A program made the position numbers and the translations under genes. A DNA stretch of 7,473 bases, taken from NCBI GenBank assembly GCA_900321145.1, contig ONVB01000087.1, forward strand, positions 1 to 7,473. The letters are read 5' to 3'. Shown one piece after another: positions 1-7,418 of this stretch (position 1 is its first letter; each line of letters begins with the position of its first letter). The notes beneath the pieces are model-generated. The model was not told the DNA's origin. It saw nothing but the letters and a program-made list of their open reading frames with translations, and searched no databases. This DNA is from an uncultured Eubacteriales bacterium (GTDB lineage: Bacteria > Bacillota > Clostridia > Lachnospirales > Lachnospiraceae).

Positions 1-444
1 ATATGTCACGGAAAGATAAGCAAGAAGATAACGGTTGATGCATATATCAAAAGAGACGGGCTTGTATCGAAGGTACGAAAGACGGACGGTGCGGACGACG
101 GCGAGCATGTGGTGACGCACTTTTATCCCATTGACAATAAGGGCGGATACAGCCTGATCAAAGCCGAACTCGAGACGGGAAAGACTCACCAGATAAGAGC
201 CAGCTTAAAGAGCATAGGGCTTCCGATAGTCGGAGATGCTAAGTACGGTTCGCCCGCAGAGGATATAGCGATAGCAAGGGCCTGCGGGATAAAGGGACAC
301 CTGCTTCATGCGGGGATACTGATCGTGCCGAAGGGTGTGTTCGACGATGAAGAGCATGTGATAATTGATGGGCTTCCGAAGGGGTTTAGGGAATTGGCGG
401 AGAGGTTATCGTTAGATATAAAAAAACAGCCCGAAGAAGCATAA
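1..444 (+). CDS. RluA-family pseudouridine synthase (RluC/RluD-like), C-terminal part, truncated at the left edge
   Basis: The frame is open from base 1 to a TAA at 442-444, giving 147 residues without a start; the true start lies outside the window. Enzymes of this family isomerise specific uridines in rRNA (some members act on tRNA) to pseudouridine in the cytoplasm. The visible part carries the C-terminal family signatures: GKTHQIR at visible residues 60-66, PIVGDAKYG at 75-83 and HLLHAG at 100-105. The catalytic aspartate motif (GRLDxxTSG in the family) would be upstream and cannot be checked. A GTG at 109 opens a shorter reading, but it cuts through the conserved domain and has homologous-looking sequence before it, so it is not the start. 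recU follows after 14 nt with its Shine-Dalgarno overlapping this stop, which suggests co-transcription. The family is clear; the exact target uridine and the RluC/RluD subtype are not, so no symbol is given. Confidence 0.9.
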   Translation: MCHGKISKKITVDAYIKRDGLVSKVRKTDGADDGEHVVTHFYPIDNKGGYSLIKAELETGKTHQIRASLKSIGLPIVGDAKYGSPAEDIAIARACGIKGHLLHAGILIVPKGVFDDEEHVIIDGLPKGFRELAERLSLDIKKQPEEA

Positions 445-449
445 AGGAG
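443..449 (+). promoter_or_regulatory. Ribosome binding site of recU
   Basis: AAAGGAG lies 9 nt before the ATG at 459 and overlaps the TAA stop of the upstream pseudouridine synthase gene. It supports the chosen recU start and is consistent with translational coupling between the two genes. Confidence 0.75.
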
Positions 450-458
450 AGCAGTATA

Positions 459-995
459 ATGGCAACATGGAGTTCGCGGGGTTTAAGGGGTTCAACCTTA
501 GAAGAGCTCGTCAACCTGACAAATGAAATATACAGGGAAAAGAAACTTGCCCTGGTTCAGAAGATCCCGACGCCCATAACTCCTGTCAAGATCGACAAGG
601 AACACGGAAGGATATCCGAAGCCTTTTTCGAGAAGGATTCCACCGTGGATTATATAGGCGTGGTGCAGGGCGTCCCGGTCTGCTTTGACGCAAAGGAGTC
701 TGCGACGGACACTTATCCCTTAAGGAATATCCATGAGCACCAGATAGAATTCATGCGGGAGTTCGAGAAACAGGGCGGGATAAGCTTTGTACTCATGATG
801 TTCTCCGCAAGGAACGACTTTTATTATATGAGATTCAGGGAGTTGGACGGCTATCTTGAGAGGGTCAAGGAAGGACACCCGAACAACGTCAAGTACCTTG
901 AACTGGATGATGACTACTTTTTGAGAGGACTTCATGGAGCTCCGGTACATTATCTCGAGGGGCTTCAAAAAGATTTGGAGGAAAGGCAGGAATAA
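459..995 (+). CDS. recU: Holliday junction resolvase RecU
   Basis: 178 residues. RecU is a dimeric, metal-dependent endonuclease that cuts four-way DNA junctions during recombinational repair and chromosome segregation; it is the Firmicutes counterpart of RuvC. Family signatures recalled from Bacillus subtilis RecU are present in order: the SxRGxTLEE-like N-terminus (residues 6-16), the KxPTP segment (35-39), STVDYIG (61-67), CFDAKES (75-81) and YPLRNIHEHQIEFM (86-99). Aligning by spacing, D64 and K79 match the B. subtilis metal/catalytic residues D88 and K103, while the position of E101 is Asp here (D77). The protein begins about 25-30 residues later than B. subtilis RecU, so it lacks that N-terminal tail. 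The start is supported by AAAGGAG at good spacing. It sits 14 nt after the pseudouridine synthase gene and 3 nt before nadE, rather than beside a penicillin-binding protein gene as in Bacillus. The family call is firm; activity with D77 is inferred. Confidence 0.93.
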   Translation: MATWSSRGLRGSTLEELVNLTNEIYREKKLALVQKIPTPITPVKIDKEHGRISEAFFEKDSTVDYIGVVQGVPVCFDAKESATDTYPLRNIHEHQIEFMREFEKQGGISFVLMMFSARNDFYYMRFRELDGYLERVKEGHPNNVKYLELDDDYFLRGLHGAPVHYLEGLQKDLEERQE

Positions 996-998
996 ATT

Positions 999-2945
999 AT
1001 GTATGATCTGATACGTGTGGCGGCCTGTGTGCCCGATGTAAGAGTCTGTGATGTGAATTATAACCTGAGCCGTATTCTTATGATGATAGATGATGCAGTG
1101 GAAGGCAAGGTTGACGTCCTGTGCTTTCCTGAGCTTGCCGTGACCGGCTATACCTGTGCGGATATGTTCTTTCAGGACACTCTGCTTGATGCGTCGGACA
1201 GGGCTGTAGGGCTTATAGCCGACAAGACAAGGGACATGAGGCTTGTCCTCTCCGTAGGCGCTCCCGTAAGGATAGGCGGACAGCTCTACAATGGAGCTTA
1301 TACCATATATGACGGAAAGATAAGGGGCATAACCTTGAAAACCTTTATGCCAAACTACGGCGAGTTCTATGAGAAGAGATGGTTTACATCCTCCGCGGAT
1401 GCGCTTTGCGACACGATAAGCTCTGTTGCCTATACGGGCGAGGCGGAGGAATATATGATACCGGTAGGTGCGGATCTTATATACAATGTCGGCGGGGTAA
1501 GATTCGGTGTCGAGATATGTGAGGATCTTTTCGCGGCATTTACACCATCTGTCAGACTTGCGCAGGGCGGTGCCGAGATGATACTCAATCTGTCGGCGAG
1601 CAACGAGACGATAGGCAAGAAGGCACTGAGAAGAAGACTTGTATCTGATAAGTCCTTAGAGCTTATCTCCGCGTATGTCTATGCCTCTGCGGGTGCGGGT
1701 GAATCAACGACGGATCTGTGCTTTTCGGGACACGGCATCATATCGCTCTGCGGACGAGTGCTCGCGGAGAATAAGGATGTCTGCGACAATGATTATATGT
1801 TGGTTACCGATGTGGACCTCGGAAGAGTGAGGGCAGACCGTCTGAAGAACAAGACCTACGGCGACAGCTCGGCCTATCTTTCTCTTCCTGTAAGAGAGAT
1901 AATGATCCCGGGCAGCCTGTATGACTGTGACGGCGCATATTTAAATGTGAAAAAGCACCCCTTTGTTCCTGCTTCAAAGGATGACAGGCTTGAGAGGTGC
2001 AGAGATATATTTGCCATGCAGGTTGCGGGGCTTACCAAGAGACTTTCGGTGACAGGACCGAAGATGGTCGTGGGAGTATCCGGCGGTATGGATTCAACGC
2101 TCACGCTTCTTGTGGCCGCAGCGGCCTTAAAGAAGATGGGACTTCCGGCCACGAACCTTACCGGTATCACCATGCCTGCCTTCGGGACCACGGAGAGAAC
2201 GAAGAACAATGCGACACTGCTTATGGAAGCTCTCGGCTGCGATGTGCATACGATTCCTATCGGTGAGGCCTGCATGAAGCATTTTGAAGATATAGGACAC
2301 GATCCGGCCGTAAAGGATGTGACCTACGAAAATGTACAGGCACGCGAGAGAACCCAGGTGCTCATGGACTATGCGAACAAGATAGGGGCCATAGTGGTCG
2401 GTACCGGAGACCTGTCGGAGCTTGCACTTGGATGGTGCACCTACAACGGCGATCAGATGAGTATGTACGGGGTAAATGCTTCCATACCGAAGACACTTGT
2501 CAGATGGATGATCGAAACAGTGGCAGACCTTGACCTCTTCCCGGGGGCGAGCGTAATCTTAAAGGATATAACAGATACTCCGATCAGTCCGGAGCTTCTT
2601 CCGCCGGATGAGAACGGAAACATAAGTCAGAAGACGGAGGACAACATCGGTCCTTACGAGCTGCATGATTTCTTTATCTATTACATGATGAGGTTCTCCT
2701 TCAGGCCGGCTAAGATATTCTACTTAGCGGCCGAGCATGCGTTCAAAGAGGACTATAGCCGTGAGGATATCTTAAAATGGATGAAGATGTTCTATAAAAG
2801 GTTCTTCACACAGCAGTTTAAGAGGAGCTGCATGCCTGACGGAGTTAAGGTCGGTACCGTGGCGCTTTCGCCGCGCGGGGATCTGAGGATGCCGTCTGAT
2901 GCAGTGTCTAAATTGTGGCTGGATGAAATAAACAGGCTATCGTGA
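999..2945 (+). CDS. nadE: Glutamine-dependent NAD+ synthetase (glutaminase plus synthetase)
   Basis: 648 residues, the full length of the two-domain NadE type known from Mycobacterium tuberculosis. It catalyses the last step of NAD+ synthesis: ATP-dependent adenylation of nicotinate adenine dinucleotide and amidation with ammonia released from glutamine in its own N-terminal domain. Residues 1 to about 290 form a nitrilase-fold glutaminase whose triad is visible as E45 (in FPELAVTGY), K114 (in LKTFMPNYGEF) and C174 (in VEICED). The C-terminal synthetase domain has the pyrophosphatase P-loop SGGMDST at 361-367, the VGTGDLSELALGW segment at 467-479 and YGVNASIPKTLVRW at 490-503. The start overlaps nothing and lies 3 nt after the recU stop; AGGA at 988-991 is a modest Shine-Dalgarno inside the end of recU, so translation may be coupled. 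The protein is complete and has no missing key residue. NAD+ has no evident functional link to the neighbours; the gene seems simply the last of this transcript. Confidence 0.96.
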   Translation: MYDLIRVAACVPDVRVCDVNYNLSRILMMIDDAVEGKVDVLCFPELAVTGYTCADMFFQDTLLDASDRAVGLIADKTRDMRLVLSVGAPVRIGGQLYNGAYTIYDGKIRGITLKTFMPNYGEFYEKRWFTSSADALCDTISSVAYTGEAEEYMIPVGADLIYNVGGVRFGVEICEDLFAAFTPSVRLAQGGAEMILNLSASNETIGKKALRRRLVSDKSLELISAYVYASAGAGESTTDLCFSGHGIISLCGRVLAENKDVCDNDYMLVTDVDLGRVRADRLKNKTYGDSSAYLSLPVREIMIPGSLYDCDGAYLNVKKHPFVPASKDDRLERCRDIFAMQVAGLTKRLSVTGPKMVVGVSGGMDSTLTLLVAAAALKKMGLPATNLTGITMPAFGTTERTKNNATLLMEALGCDVHTIPIGEACMKHFEDIGHDPAVKDVTYENVQARERTQVLMDYANKIGAIVVGTGDLSELALGWCTYNGDQMSMYGVNASIPKTLVRWMIETVADLDLFPGASVILKDITDTPISPELLPPDENGNISQKTEDNIGPYELHDFFIYYMMRFSFRPAKIFYLAAEHAFKEDYSREDILKWMKMFYKRFFTQQFKRSCMPDGVKVGTVALSPRGDLRMPSDAVSKLWLDEINRLS

Positions 2946-2965
2946 CGCGGCCGTGTAATTACTGG

Positions 2966-3035
2966 CCCGTCTGCCTGGGGATATGTTTTCGGTCGCTTTG
3001 AAATGCTCCCTCAAACACATCCCCGGCGCGACGGG
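2966..3035. repeat. 70-nt imperfect inverted repeat 20 nt after nadE
   Basis: The left arm at 2966-2988 pairs with the right arm at 3013-3035. The inner stem is GGGGATATGTTT (2977-2988) against AAACACATCCCC (3013-3024), with one mismatch (A2983/C3018). After an unpaired T2976, GCC (2973-2975) pairs with GGC (3025-3027). An outer stem of CCCGTC (2966-2971) pairs with GACGGG (3030-3035). The loop is about 24 nt (2989-3012). The position right after nadE would suit a terminator or an mRNA 3'-end protecting structure, but neither side is followed by a T-tract, so it is not a canonical intrinsic terminator. It could equally be a dispersed palindromic repeat. The pairing is directly visible; the role is unknown. 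Confidence 0.6.
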
Positions 3036-3099
3036 TTGAAGATTATAGCGAGGATGGCCGCTGTGTAAAGAATGTGTCATCCTGAACGAAGTGACGCAG

Positions 3100-3122
3100 A
3101 CCGTAATGCGAAGCGTTACGGT
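3100..3122. repeat. Hairpin with GAA loop inside repeat copy 1
   Basis: ACCGTAATGC (3100-3109) pairs with GCGTTACGGT (3113-3122) across a GAA loop. There are ten pairs, nine Watson-Crick and one T-G (G-U in RNA). It is the strongest local stem in this repeat. No T-tract follows, so it is not read as a terminator. Confidence 0.7.
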
Positions 3123-3137
3123 GCAGGCCTTCAATGA

Positions 3138-3171
3138 CATAAGGAATCCACCGCAAGCGGTACCCCTTATG
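3138..3171. repeat. Compound hairpin inside repeat copy 1
   Basis: The outer stem CATAAGG (3138-3144) pairs with CCTTATG (3165-3171). The inner stem ACCGC (3150-3154) pairs with GCGGT (3157-3161) over an AA turn, with an asymmetric internal loop between the stems. It is part of the chain of hairpins that fills the repeat upstream of miaB. Confidence 0.65.
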
Positions 3172-3221
3172 ACGAAATGCGAGGGCTTGCGAAGCAACAG
3201 GAAGGATCTTATTAACGATAA

Positions 3222-3227
3222 AGAGGA
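3222..3227 (+). promoter_or_regulatory. Ribosome binding site that fixes the miaB start
   Basis: AGAGGA lies 4 nt before the ATG at 3232 (GAGG core 5 nt away). No comparable site precedes the GTG at 3091, where the same frame first opens inside the repeat. This site and the protein homology together place the miaB start at 3232. Confidence 0.7.
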
Positions 3228-3231
3228 TAAT

Positions 3232-4671
3232 ATGGATAACAATTTATTGGTTCCGGAGCAGGAACCGGACAGACAATATTACTATATGGACGAGATGAAG
3301 AAGCTCGTCCTGGAAAAGAGCCGAGAGGCGGGGCGGACACTCACGTATAATGTGACTACATTCGGGTGTCAGATGAATGCGCATGACTCCGAGAAGCTTA
3401 AGGGTATATTGGAGGCCTGCGGTTTCGAAGAGACCGGGGAAGAGGACGGCGCGGACTTTGTGCTTCTTAACACATGCACCATAAGGGAGAACGCGAACAC
3501 CAGGCTGTACGGTCACTTGGGTCAGCTCAAGGCCATAAAGCGCGGCAGACCGGATATGGTAATCGCGCTCTGCGGGTGCATGATGCAGGAGCCTCATGTT
3601 ATAGAGGCGATAAAAAATAAATACCGTCATGTGGATGTGGTATTCGGAACATTTAATATTTACAAACTTGCAGAGTTACTGTATAAGTATTATGTAAACA
3701 GAGAGCGCGTTATAGAGGTTTTGGAAACTCATGCGGGCGCAGTCGAGGCGCTTCCTCAGAAGAGAAAGTTCGGCTTCAAGGCAGGTGTGAACATCATGTA
3801 CGGATGCAATAATTTCTGTACCTACTGCATAGTTCCTTATGTCAGAGGCCGCGAGACCAGCAGAACTCCCGAGGAGATAATGAACGAGGTAAGACTTTTA
3901 GTTAAGTCGGGCGTGAAGGAGATTATGCTTCTCGGTCAGAATGTTAACTCCTACGGAATAGCCGGAGGAGATATCGGCGGCTTTACGGGCATGAGCTTTC
4001 CCGAACTGATAAAGATGGTTGCCGAGGAACCCGGTGTTGAACGGTTGAGGTTCATGACAAGCCATCCGAAGGATCTCTCGGACGAACTTATAGAGGTTAT
4101 CAGAACTCACGAGAATATATGCCGGCACATACATCTTCCGGTACAGTCCGGCTCGAATGATGTGCTTAAGAAGATGAACAGGCGCTACACAAAGGAAAGT
4201 TATCTGGCGCTTGTCGACAGGATAAGAAAGGCCGTTCCGGATATATCGCTTACGACGGATATCATAGTTGGATTTCCCGGAGAGACCGAAGAGGATTTCC
4301 TTGACACACTTGATGTGGTTGAGCGAGTGAAGTATGACCAGGCCTTTACATTTATCTATTCAAAGAGGACGGGAACACCTGCTGCCTCATACGAAGATCA
4401 GGTGGACGAGGCTGTGATCAAGGACCGTTTTGACAGACTTCTTGATAAGGTAAATACTATCGCTCACAGAGAGATGAAGCGCTTTGAAGGCAGGGTGTGC
4501 GATGTGCTTGTGGAGGAGAAGAACCGTCAGGAGGAAGGACTTGTGACGGGAAGAACATCAGAGAATGTGACGGTACATTTTAAGGAAGAAGCCTCGCTTA
4601 TAGGCAGTACGGTTAAGGTTTTGATGAAGGAAGCAAAGGGCTTTTACTATATGGGAGAGAGAGTCGACTGA
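3232..4671 (+). CDS. miaB: tRNA-2-methylthio-N6-dimethylallyladenosine synthase MiaB
   Basis: 479 residues. MiaB is a radical-SAM methylthiotransferase that adds the 2-methylthio group to i6A37 of tRNAs reading UNN codons, which steadies codon-anticodon pairing. An N-terminal UPF0004 domain carries the three ligands of the auxiliary 4Fe-4S cluster: C46 (TFGCQMN), C82 (NTCTIRENA) and C116 (CGCMMQE). The radical-SAM domain has its CxxxCxxC motif at C192, C196 and C199 (GCNNFCTYC), followed by VPYVRGRE, the LLGQNVNSYG segment (233-242) and HLPVQSGS (301-308). A TRAM RNA-binding domain occupies about residues 412-478. The start at 3232 is chosen because it has AGAGGA upstream and the protein then begins like clostridial MiaB proteins; the 47 extra in-frame codons back to a GTG at 3091 are translated repeat DNA. 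mutS follows after 21 nt, a common clostridial order. The UPF0004/radical-SAM/TRAM layout is shared with MtaB and RimO, but the motif details fit MiaB. Confidence 0.96.
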   Translation: MDNNLLVPEQEPDRQYYYMDEMKKLVLEKSREAGRTLTYNVTTFGCQMNAHDSEKLKGILEACGFEETGEEDGADFVLLNTCTIRENANTRLYGHLGQLKAIKRGRPDMVIALCGCMMQEPHVIEAIKNKYRHVDVVFGTFNIYKLAELLYKYYVNRERVIEVLETHAGAVEALPQKRKFGFKAGVNIMYGCNNFCTYCIVPYVRGRETSRTPEEIMNEVRLLVKSGVKEIMLLGQNVNSYGIAGGDIGGFTGMSFPELIKMVAEEPGVERLRFMTSHPKDLSDELIEVIRTHENICRHIHLPVQSGSNDVLKKMNRRYTKESYLALVDRIRKAVPDISLTTDIIVGFPGETEEDFLDTLDVVERVKYDQAFTFIYSKRTGTPAASYEDQVDEAVIKDRFDRLLDKVNTIAHREMKRFEGRVCDVLVEEKNRQEEGLVTGRTSENVTVHFKEEASLIGSTVKVLMKEAKGFYYMGERVD

Positions 4672-4692
4672 GACTAAGAGGGTTTTGTTAAA

Positions 4693-7311
4693 ATGAGTAA
4701 GCTTTCTCCGATGATGGAGCAGTACTTGGAAACTAAAAAAGAATATAAGGACGCAATACTATTCTACAGACTGGGCGACTTCTATGAGATGTTCTTCGAT
4801 GATGCTCTTACGGCATCAAAGGAGATAGAGCTTACGCTCACCGGAAAGGATTGCGGCATGGAAGAGAGGGCTCCCATGTGCGGAGTCCCTTATCATGCTG
4901 CGGACACATATATCAACCGTCTTGTGGAGAAGGGCTATAAGGTCGCTATCGCGGAGCAGATGGAGGATCCGAAGCTTGCCAAAGGACTGGTGAAAAGAGA
5001 GGTCATAAGGGTAGTAACTCCCGGCACGAATCTCTCTGCCGAGGCACTCTCGGAGGAGAAAAACAACTATCTTATGACGGGCTGTTACTATAACTTCCGT
5101 TACGGTATCGCGGTATGCGACCTTTCGACGGGCGAGTTTAAGTGTGTCAGCATATCCGATGCGGGCAAGGTCTGTGATGAGATAACCAAGCTTTCACCGT
5201 CCGAGCTGATGTACGGTGAGAACTTCTTTGCGGCAGGTCTTGACCTTAAAGATCTGCCGGACAAGCTTTCGATAATGGTCGGTCAGGCACCGGCACATTA
5301 CTTTAATATGGAGTCGTGTGTAAATGAGCTTAAGAGACATTTCGGCATTTCAAGCATAGAGGGACTCGGCATAAAGGATTATGACGAGCTCGTCCTTTCC
5401 TGCGGTGCCATGCTCAAATATCTGCACGATACTCAAAAAGACAGCTTAAAGCATATCAATACGCTCACACTATACAATGTGGATTCATATATGATCATAG
5501 ACAGTGTGGCCATGAGGAACCTTGAGCTTGTGGAGACCATGAGGGACAAGCAGAAGAAGGGTTCGCTTCTTTCTGTGCTAGACAAGACGAAGACCGCCAT
5601 GGGCGCGCGTATGCTAAGAGAGTTCGTGACTCAGCCGCTTTTAAAGATACAGGATATAAACAGACGATATGATATGATCGATGCATTTAATTCATCCATG
5701 ATGGACAGGGATGAGGTGAGGGAATATCTTGACACGATATATGATCTCGAGCGCCTTATGACAAGGATTTCCTTAAGGACGGCAAACCCGAGGGATCTGC
5801 TTGCATTTAAGACCTCCATCAGATATCTCCCGGACCTGAAGCGCACACTCAAAGCTTTCAGCAGTCCCGTGCTTGATGAGCTTTCGGAAAAGCTTGATAC
5901 CCTGTCTGACCTGTATAACATGCTCGAGGAGTCGATCTCGGAGGATGCCCCCATCACCGTACACGAGGGAGGCATATTCAGGGAGGGTTACTTAAAAGAG
6001 ATAGATGAATTAAGAAGTGCGAAGACGGAGTGCAAGAACTGGCTCGCCGACCTCGAGACCAGCGAGCGCGAGAAGACAGGCATAAAGACTCTGAAGATAA
6101 AGTACAACAAGGTGTTCGACTATTTCTTTGAGGTGACGAATTCCTTCAAGAATATGGTTCCCGACTACTTTATCAGAAAGCAGACCATGGTAAATGCGGA
6201 GCGGTATACTACCGAGGGATTAAACGAGCTCTCGGATAAGATCCTCGGCGCGGAGGACAGGCTTCACTCGCTCGAGCATGAGAAGTTTGTGGAGATAAGG
6301 GAGAAGATCGGTAACGAGATAGGCAGGGTAAAGGCCGTCGCCAAGGAGATAGCCTATATAGATGCGCTTTCATCCCTGGCTTATGTCGCTTACAAGAATA
6401 ACTATGTCAGACCGTCTTTAAACGACGACGGGATCATAGACATCAAAAACGGCAGACATCCGGTGGTGGAGATCAATCTTCCCTCCGGTACATTTGTTGA
6501 AAATGATACATATCTTGATTGCGCAGACAGGGCTGTGTCGATCATTACCGGCCCGAATATGGCTGGTAAATCGACCTACATGCGTCAGACAGCGCTTATC
6601 ACGCTCATGGCCCAGATAGGTTCTTTCGTGCCGGCTCAAAGTGCGGACATAGGACTGTGCGACAGGATATTTACAAGAGTCGGCGCATCCGACGACTTGG
6701 CTTCCGGGCAGTCAACCTTTATGATAGAGATGAATGAGGTTGCGAACATCATAAGAAATGCGACCTCAAGGAGTCTGATCATCTTAGACGAGATAGGAAG
6801 AGGAACCTCGACCTTCGACGGCCTGTCCATAGCCTGGGCGGTGTGCGAGTACATAGCCGACAAGAACAGGATAGGTGCGAGGACACTCTTTGCGACACAT
6901 TATCATGAAATGACTGAGCTTGAGGGCAGACTCCCGTCGGTACACAACTTCTGCATCTCCGTAAAGGAGGAGGGAGACAACATAGTTTTCTTAAGGAAGA
7001 TCATACCGGGCGGTGCTTCAAGAAGCTACGGAATACAGGTTGCAAGGCTTGCGGGAGTTCCCGAGCCTGTGTTAAACAGGGCAAAGGAGATACTCTCCGA
7101 GCTTATAGCTTCGGATATATCTCAGAATGCCAAGAGAGTGAGCACGGGTTCTTTTGATAAGAAGGAGACATATGATCAGATGGCGCTTTCCATCACATCC
7201 TCGGAGGATGTGATCAAAAAGGAGCTCATTGATCTCGATATGGACAATATGACCCCGATGCAGGCGTTTAAGTATCTGAACGAGCTTAAGGCAAGGATTA
7301 AATTAAGCTGA
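4693..7311 (+). CDS. mutS: DNA mismatch repair protein MutS
   Basis: 872 residues, full length for MutS1. It detects mispaired and small looped bases and, with ATP, becomes a sliding clamp that recruits MutL. The mismatch-reading Phe-x-Glu is F30-Y31-E32 within GDFYEMF. Connector, lever and clamp domains fill about residues 120-560. The ABC-type ATPase domain has Walker A GPNMAGKST at 620-628, the GASDDLASGQSTFMIEM signature region at 664-680, Walker B LIILDE with D699 and E700, and H736 in the ATHYHEM switch. The tail has a possible beta-clamp contact, QMALSI at 829-834, and ends in the conserved MDNMTPMQAFKYLNELK-like helix. TAAGAGG (4675-4681) precedes the ATG by 11 nt. It is probably co-transcribed with miaB. 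In many Clostridia mutL follows directly; here the next 162 nt to the window end are a structured repeat, so mutL, if present, lies beyond the edge. Confidence 0.97.
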   Translation: MSKLSPMMEQYLETKKEYKDAILFYRLGDFYEMFFDDALTASKEIELTLTGKDCGMEERAPMCGVPYHAADTYINRLVEKGYKVAIAEQMEDPKLAKGLVKREVIRVVTPGTNLSAEALSEEKNNYLMTGCYYNFRYGIAVCDLSTGEFKCVSISDAGKVCDEITKLSPSELMYGENFFAAGLDLKDLPDKLSIMVGQAPAHYFNMESCVNELKRHFGISSIEGLGIKDYDELVLSCGAMLKYLHDTQKDSLKHINTLTLYNVDSYMIIDSVAMRNLELVETMRDKQKKGSLLSVLDKTKTAMGARMLREFVTQPLLKIQDINRRYDMIDAFNSSMMDRDEVREYLDTIYDLERLMTRISLRTANPRDLLAFKTSIRYLPDLKRTLKAFSSPVLDELSEKLDTLSDLYNMLEESISEDAPITVHEGGIFREGYLKEIDELRSAKTECKNWLADLETSEREKTGIKTLKIKYNKVFDYFFEVTNSFKNMVPDYFIRKQTMVNAERYTTEGLNELSDKILGAEDRLHSLEHEKFVEIREKIGNEIGRVKAVAKEIAYIDALSSLAYVAYKNNYVRPSLNDDGIIDIKNGRHPVVEINLPSGTFVENDTYLDCADRAVSIITGPNMAGKSTYMRQTALITLMAQIGSFVPAQSADIGLCDRIFTRVGASDDLASGQSTFMIEMNEVANIIRNATSRSLIILDEIGRGTSTFDGLSIAWAVCEYIADKNRIGARTLFATHYHEMTELEGRLPSVHNFCISVKEEGDNIVFLRKIIPGGASRSYGIQVARLAGVPEPVLNRAKEILSELIASDISQNAKRVSTGSFDKKETYDQMALSITSSEDVIKKELIDLDMDNMTPMQAFKYLNELKARIKLS

Positions 7312-7341
7312 TAAGATTCTTCGGGCTAAAGAGGATGTATT

Positions 7342-7410
7342 GACACGACATAGCTTTGCATAAGTTCGACTAACGAAATCAAAGATTTCGAGTCTCACTT
7401 ACGTCGTGTC
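7342..7410. repeat. Long compound hairpin inside repeat copy 2
   Basis: Four nested stems are visible: GACACGAC (7342-7349) with GTCGTGTC (7403-7410), TAAGT (7361-7365) with ACTTA (7397-7401), GACT (7368-7371) with AGTC (7391-7394), and CGAAATC (7374-7380) with GATTTCG (7384-7390) closed by an AAA loop. The left side carries an unpaired stretch at 7350-7360. As RNA from either strand this would form a rod-like structure about 70 nt long just after mutS. Confidence 0.7.
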
Positions 7411-7418
7411 CTGTCGTC

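Larger units (their letters stand above)
3074..3213 (+). repeat. Structured intergenic repeat, copy 1 (forward orientation)
   Basis: It begins with GTGTCATCCTGA (3074-3085) and ends with GAAGGATCTTATT (3201-3213). The same terminal motifs, differing by one or two bases, bound the repeat at 7310-7473 in reverse orientation. Inside lie several short hairpins: TGTGTCA/TGACGCA (3073-3079 with 3092-3098), a 10-bp GAA-loop hairpin (3100-3122), a compound hairpin (3138-3171) and TTGC-GAA-GCAA (3187-3197). ATCCT at 3079-3083 can also pair with AGGAT at 3203-3207. It looks like a small non-autonomous dispersed element without coding capacity; the frame that runs through it into miaB is accidental. It ends 18 nt before the miaB start and so lies in the miaB leader, unless transcription starts downstream of it. 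The terminal motif resembles intergenic repeats I recall from other bacterial genomes, which I could not verify. Confidence 0.7.

Noticed and set aside
109..444. A stand-alone 111-residue gene starting at the GTG at 109
   Set aside because: The frame is open to base 1 and the upstream residues continue the pseudouridine synthase fold, so this is an internal codon of a truncated gene.
2949..3068. GGCCG-TGTAA at 2949-2958 and GGCCG-CTG-TGTAA at 3056-3068 as a target-site duplication around the palindrome
   Set aside because: The two differ by a 3-nt insertion and are not at the palindrome edges; chance similarity is more likely.
3187..3215. TTGCGA - 17 nt - TATTAA as a miaB promoter
   Set aside because: Each box matches the consensus at only 4 of 6 positions, and the predicted transcript start would fall inside the miaB ribosome binding site.
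2937..3242. Minus-strand open frame of 101 codons across the nadE-miaB gap
   Set aside because: It is made of the palindrome and repeat copy 1, has no ribosome binding site or recognisable domain, and reads into the repeat hairpins; it is a by-product of repeat composition.
7340..7362. TTGACA at 7340-7345 as a -35 promoter box
   Set aside because: No -10-like sequence lies 16-18 nt downstream on the plus strand, and the box is part of the stem of the hairpin at 7342-7410.
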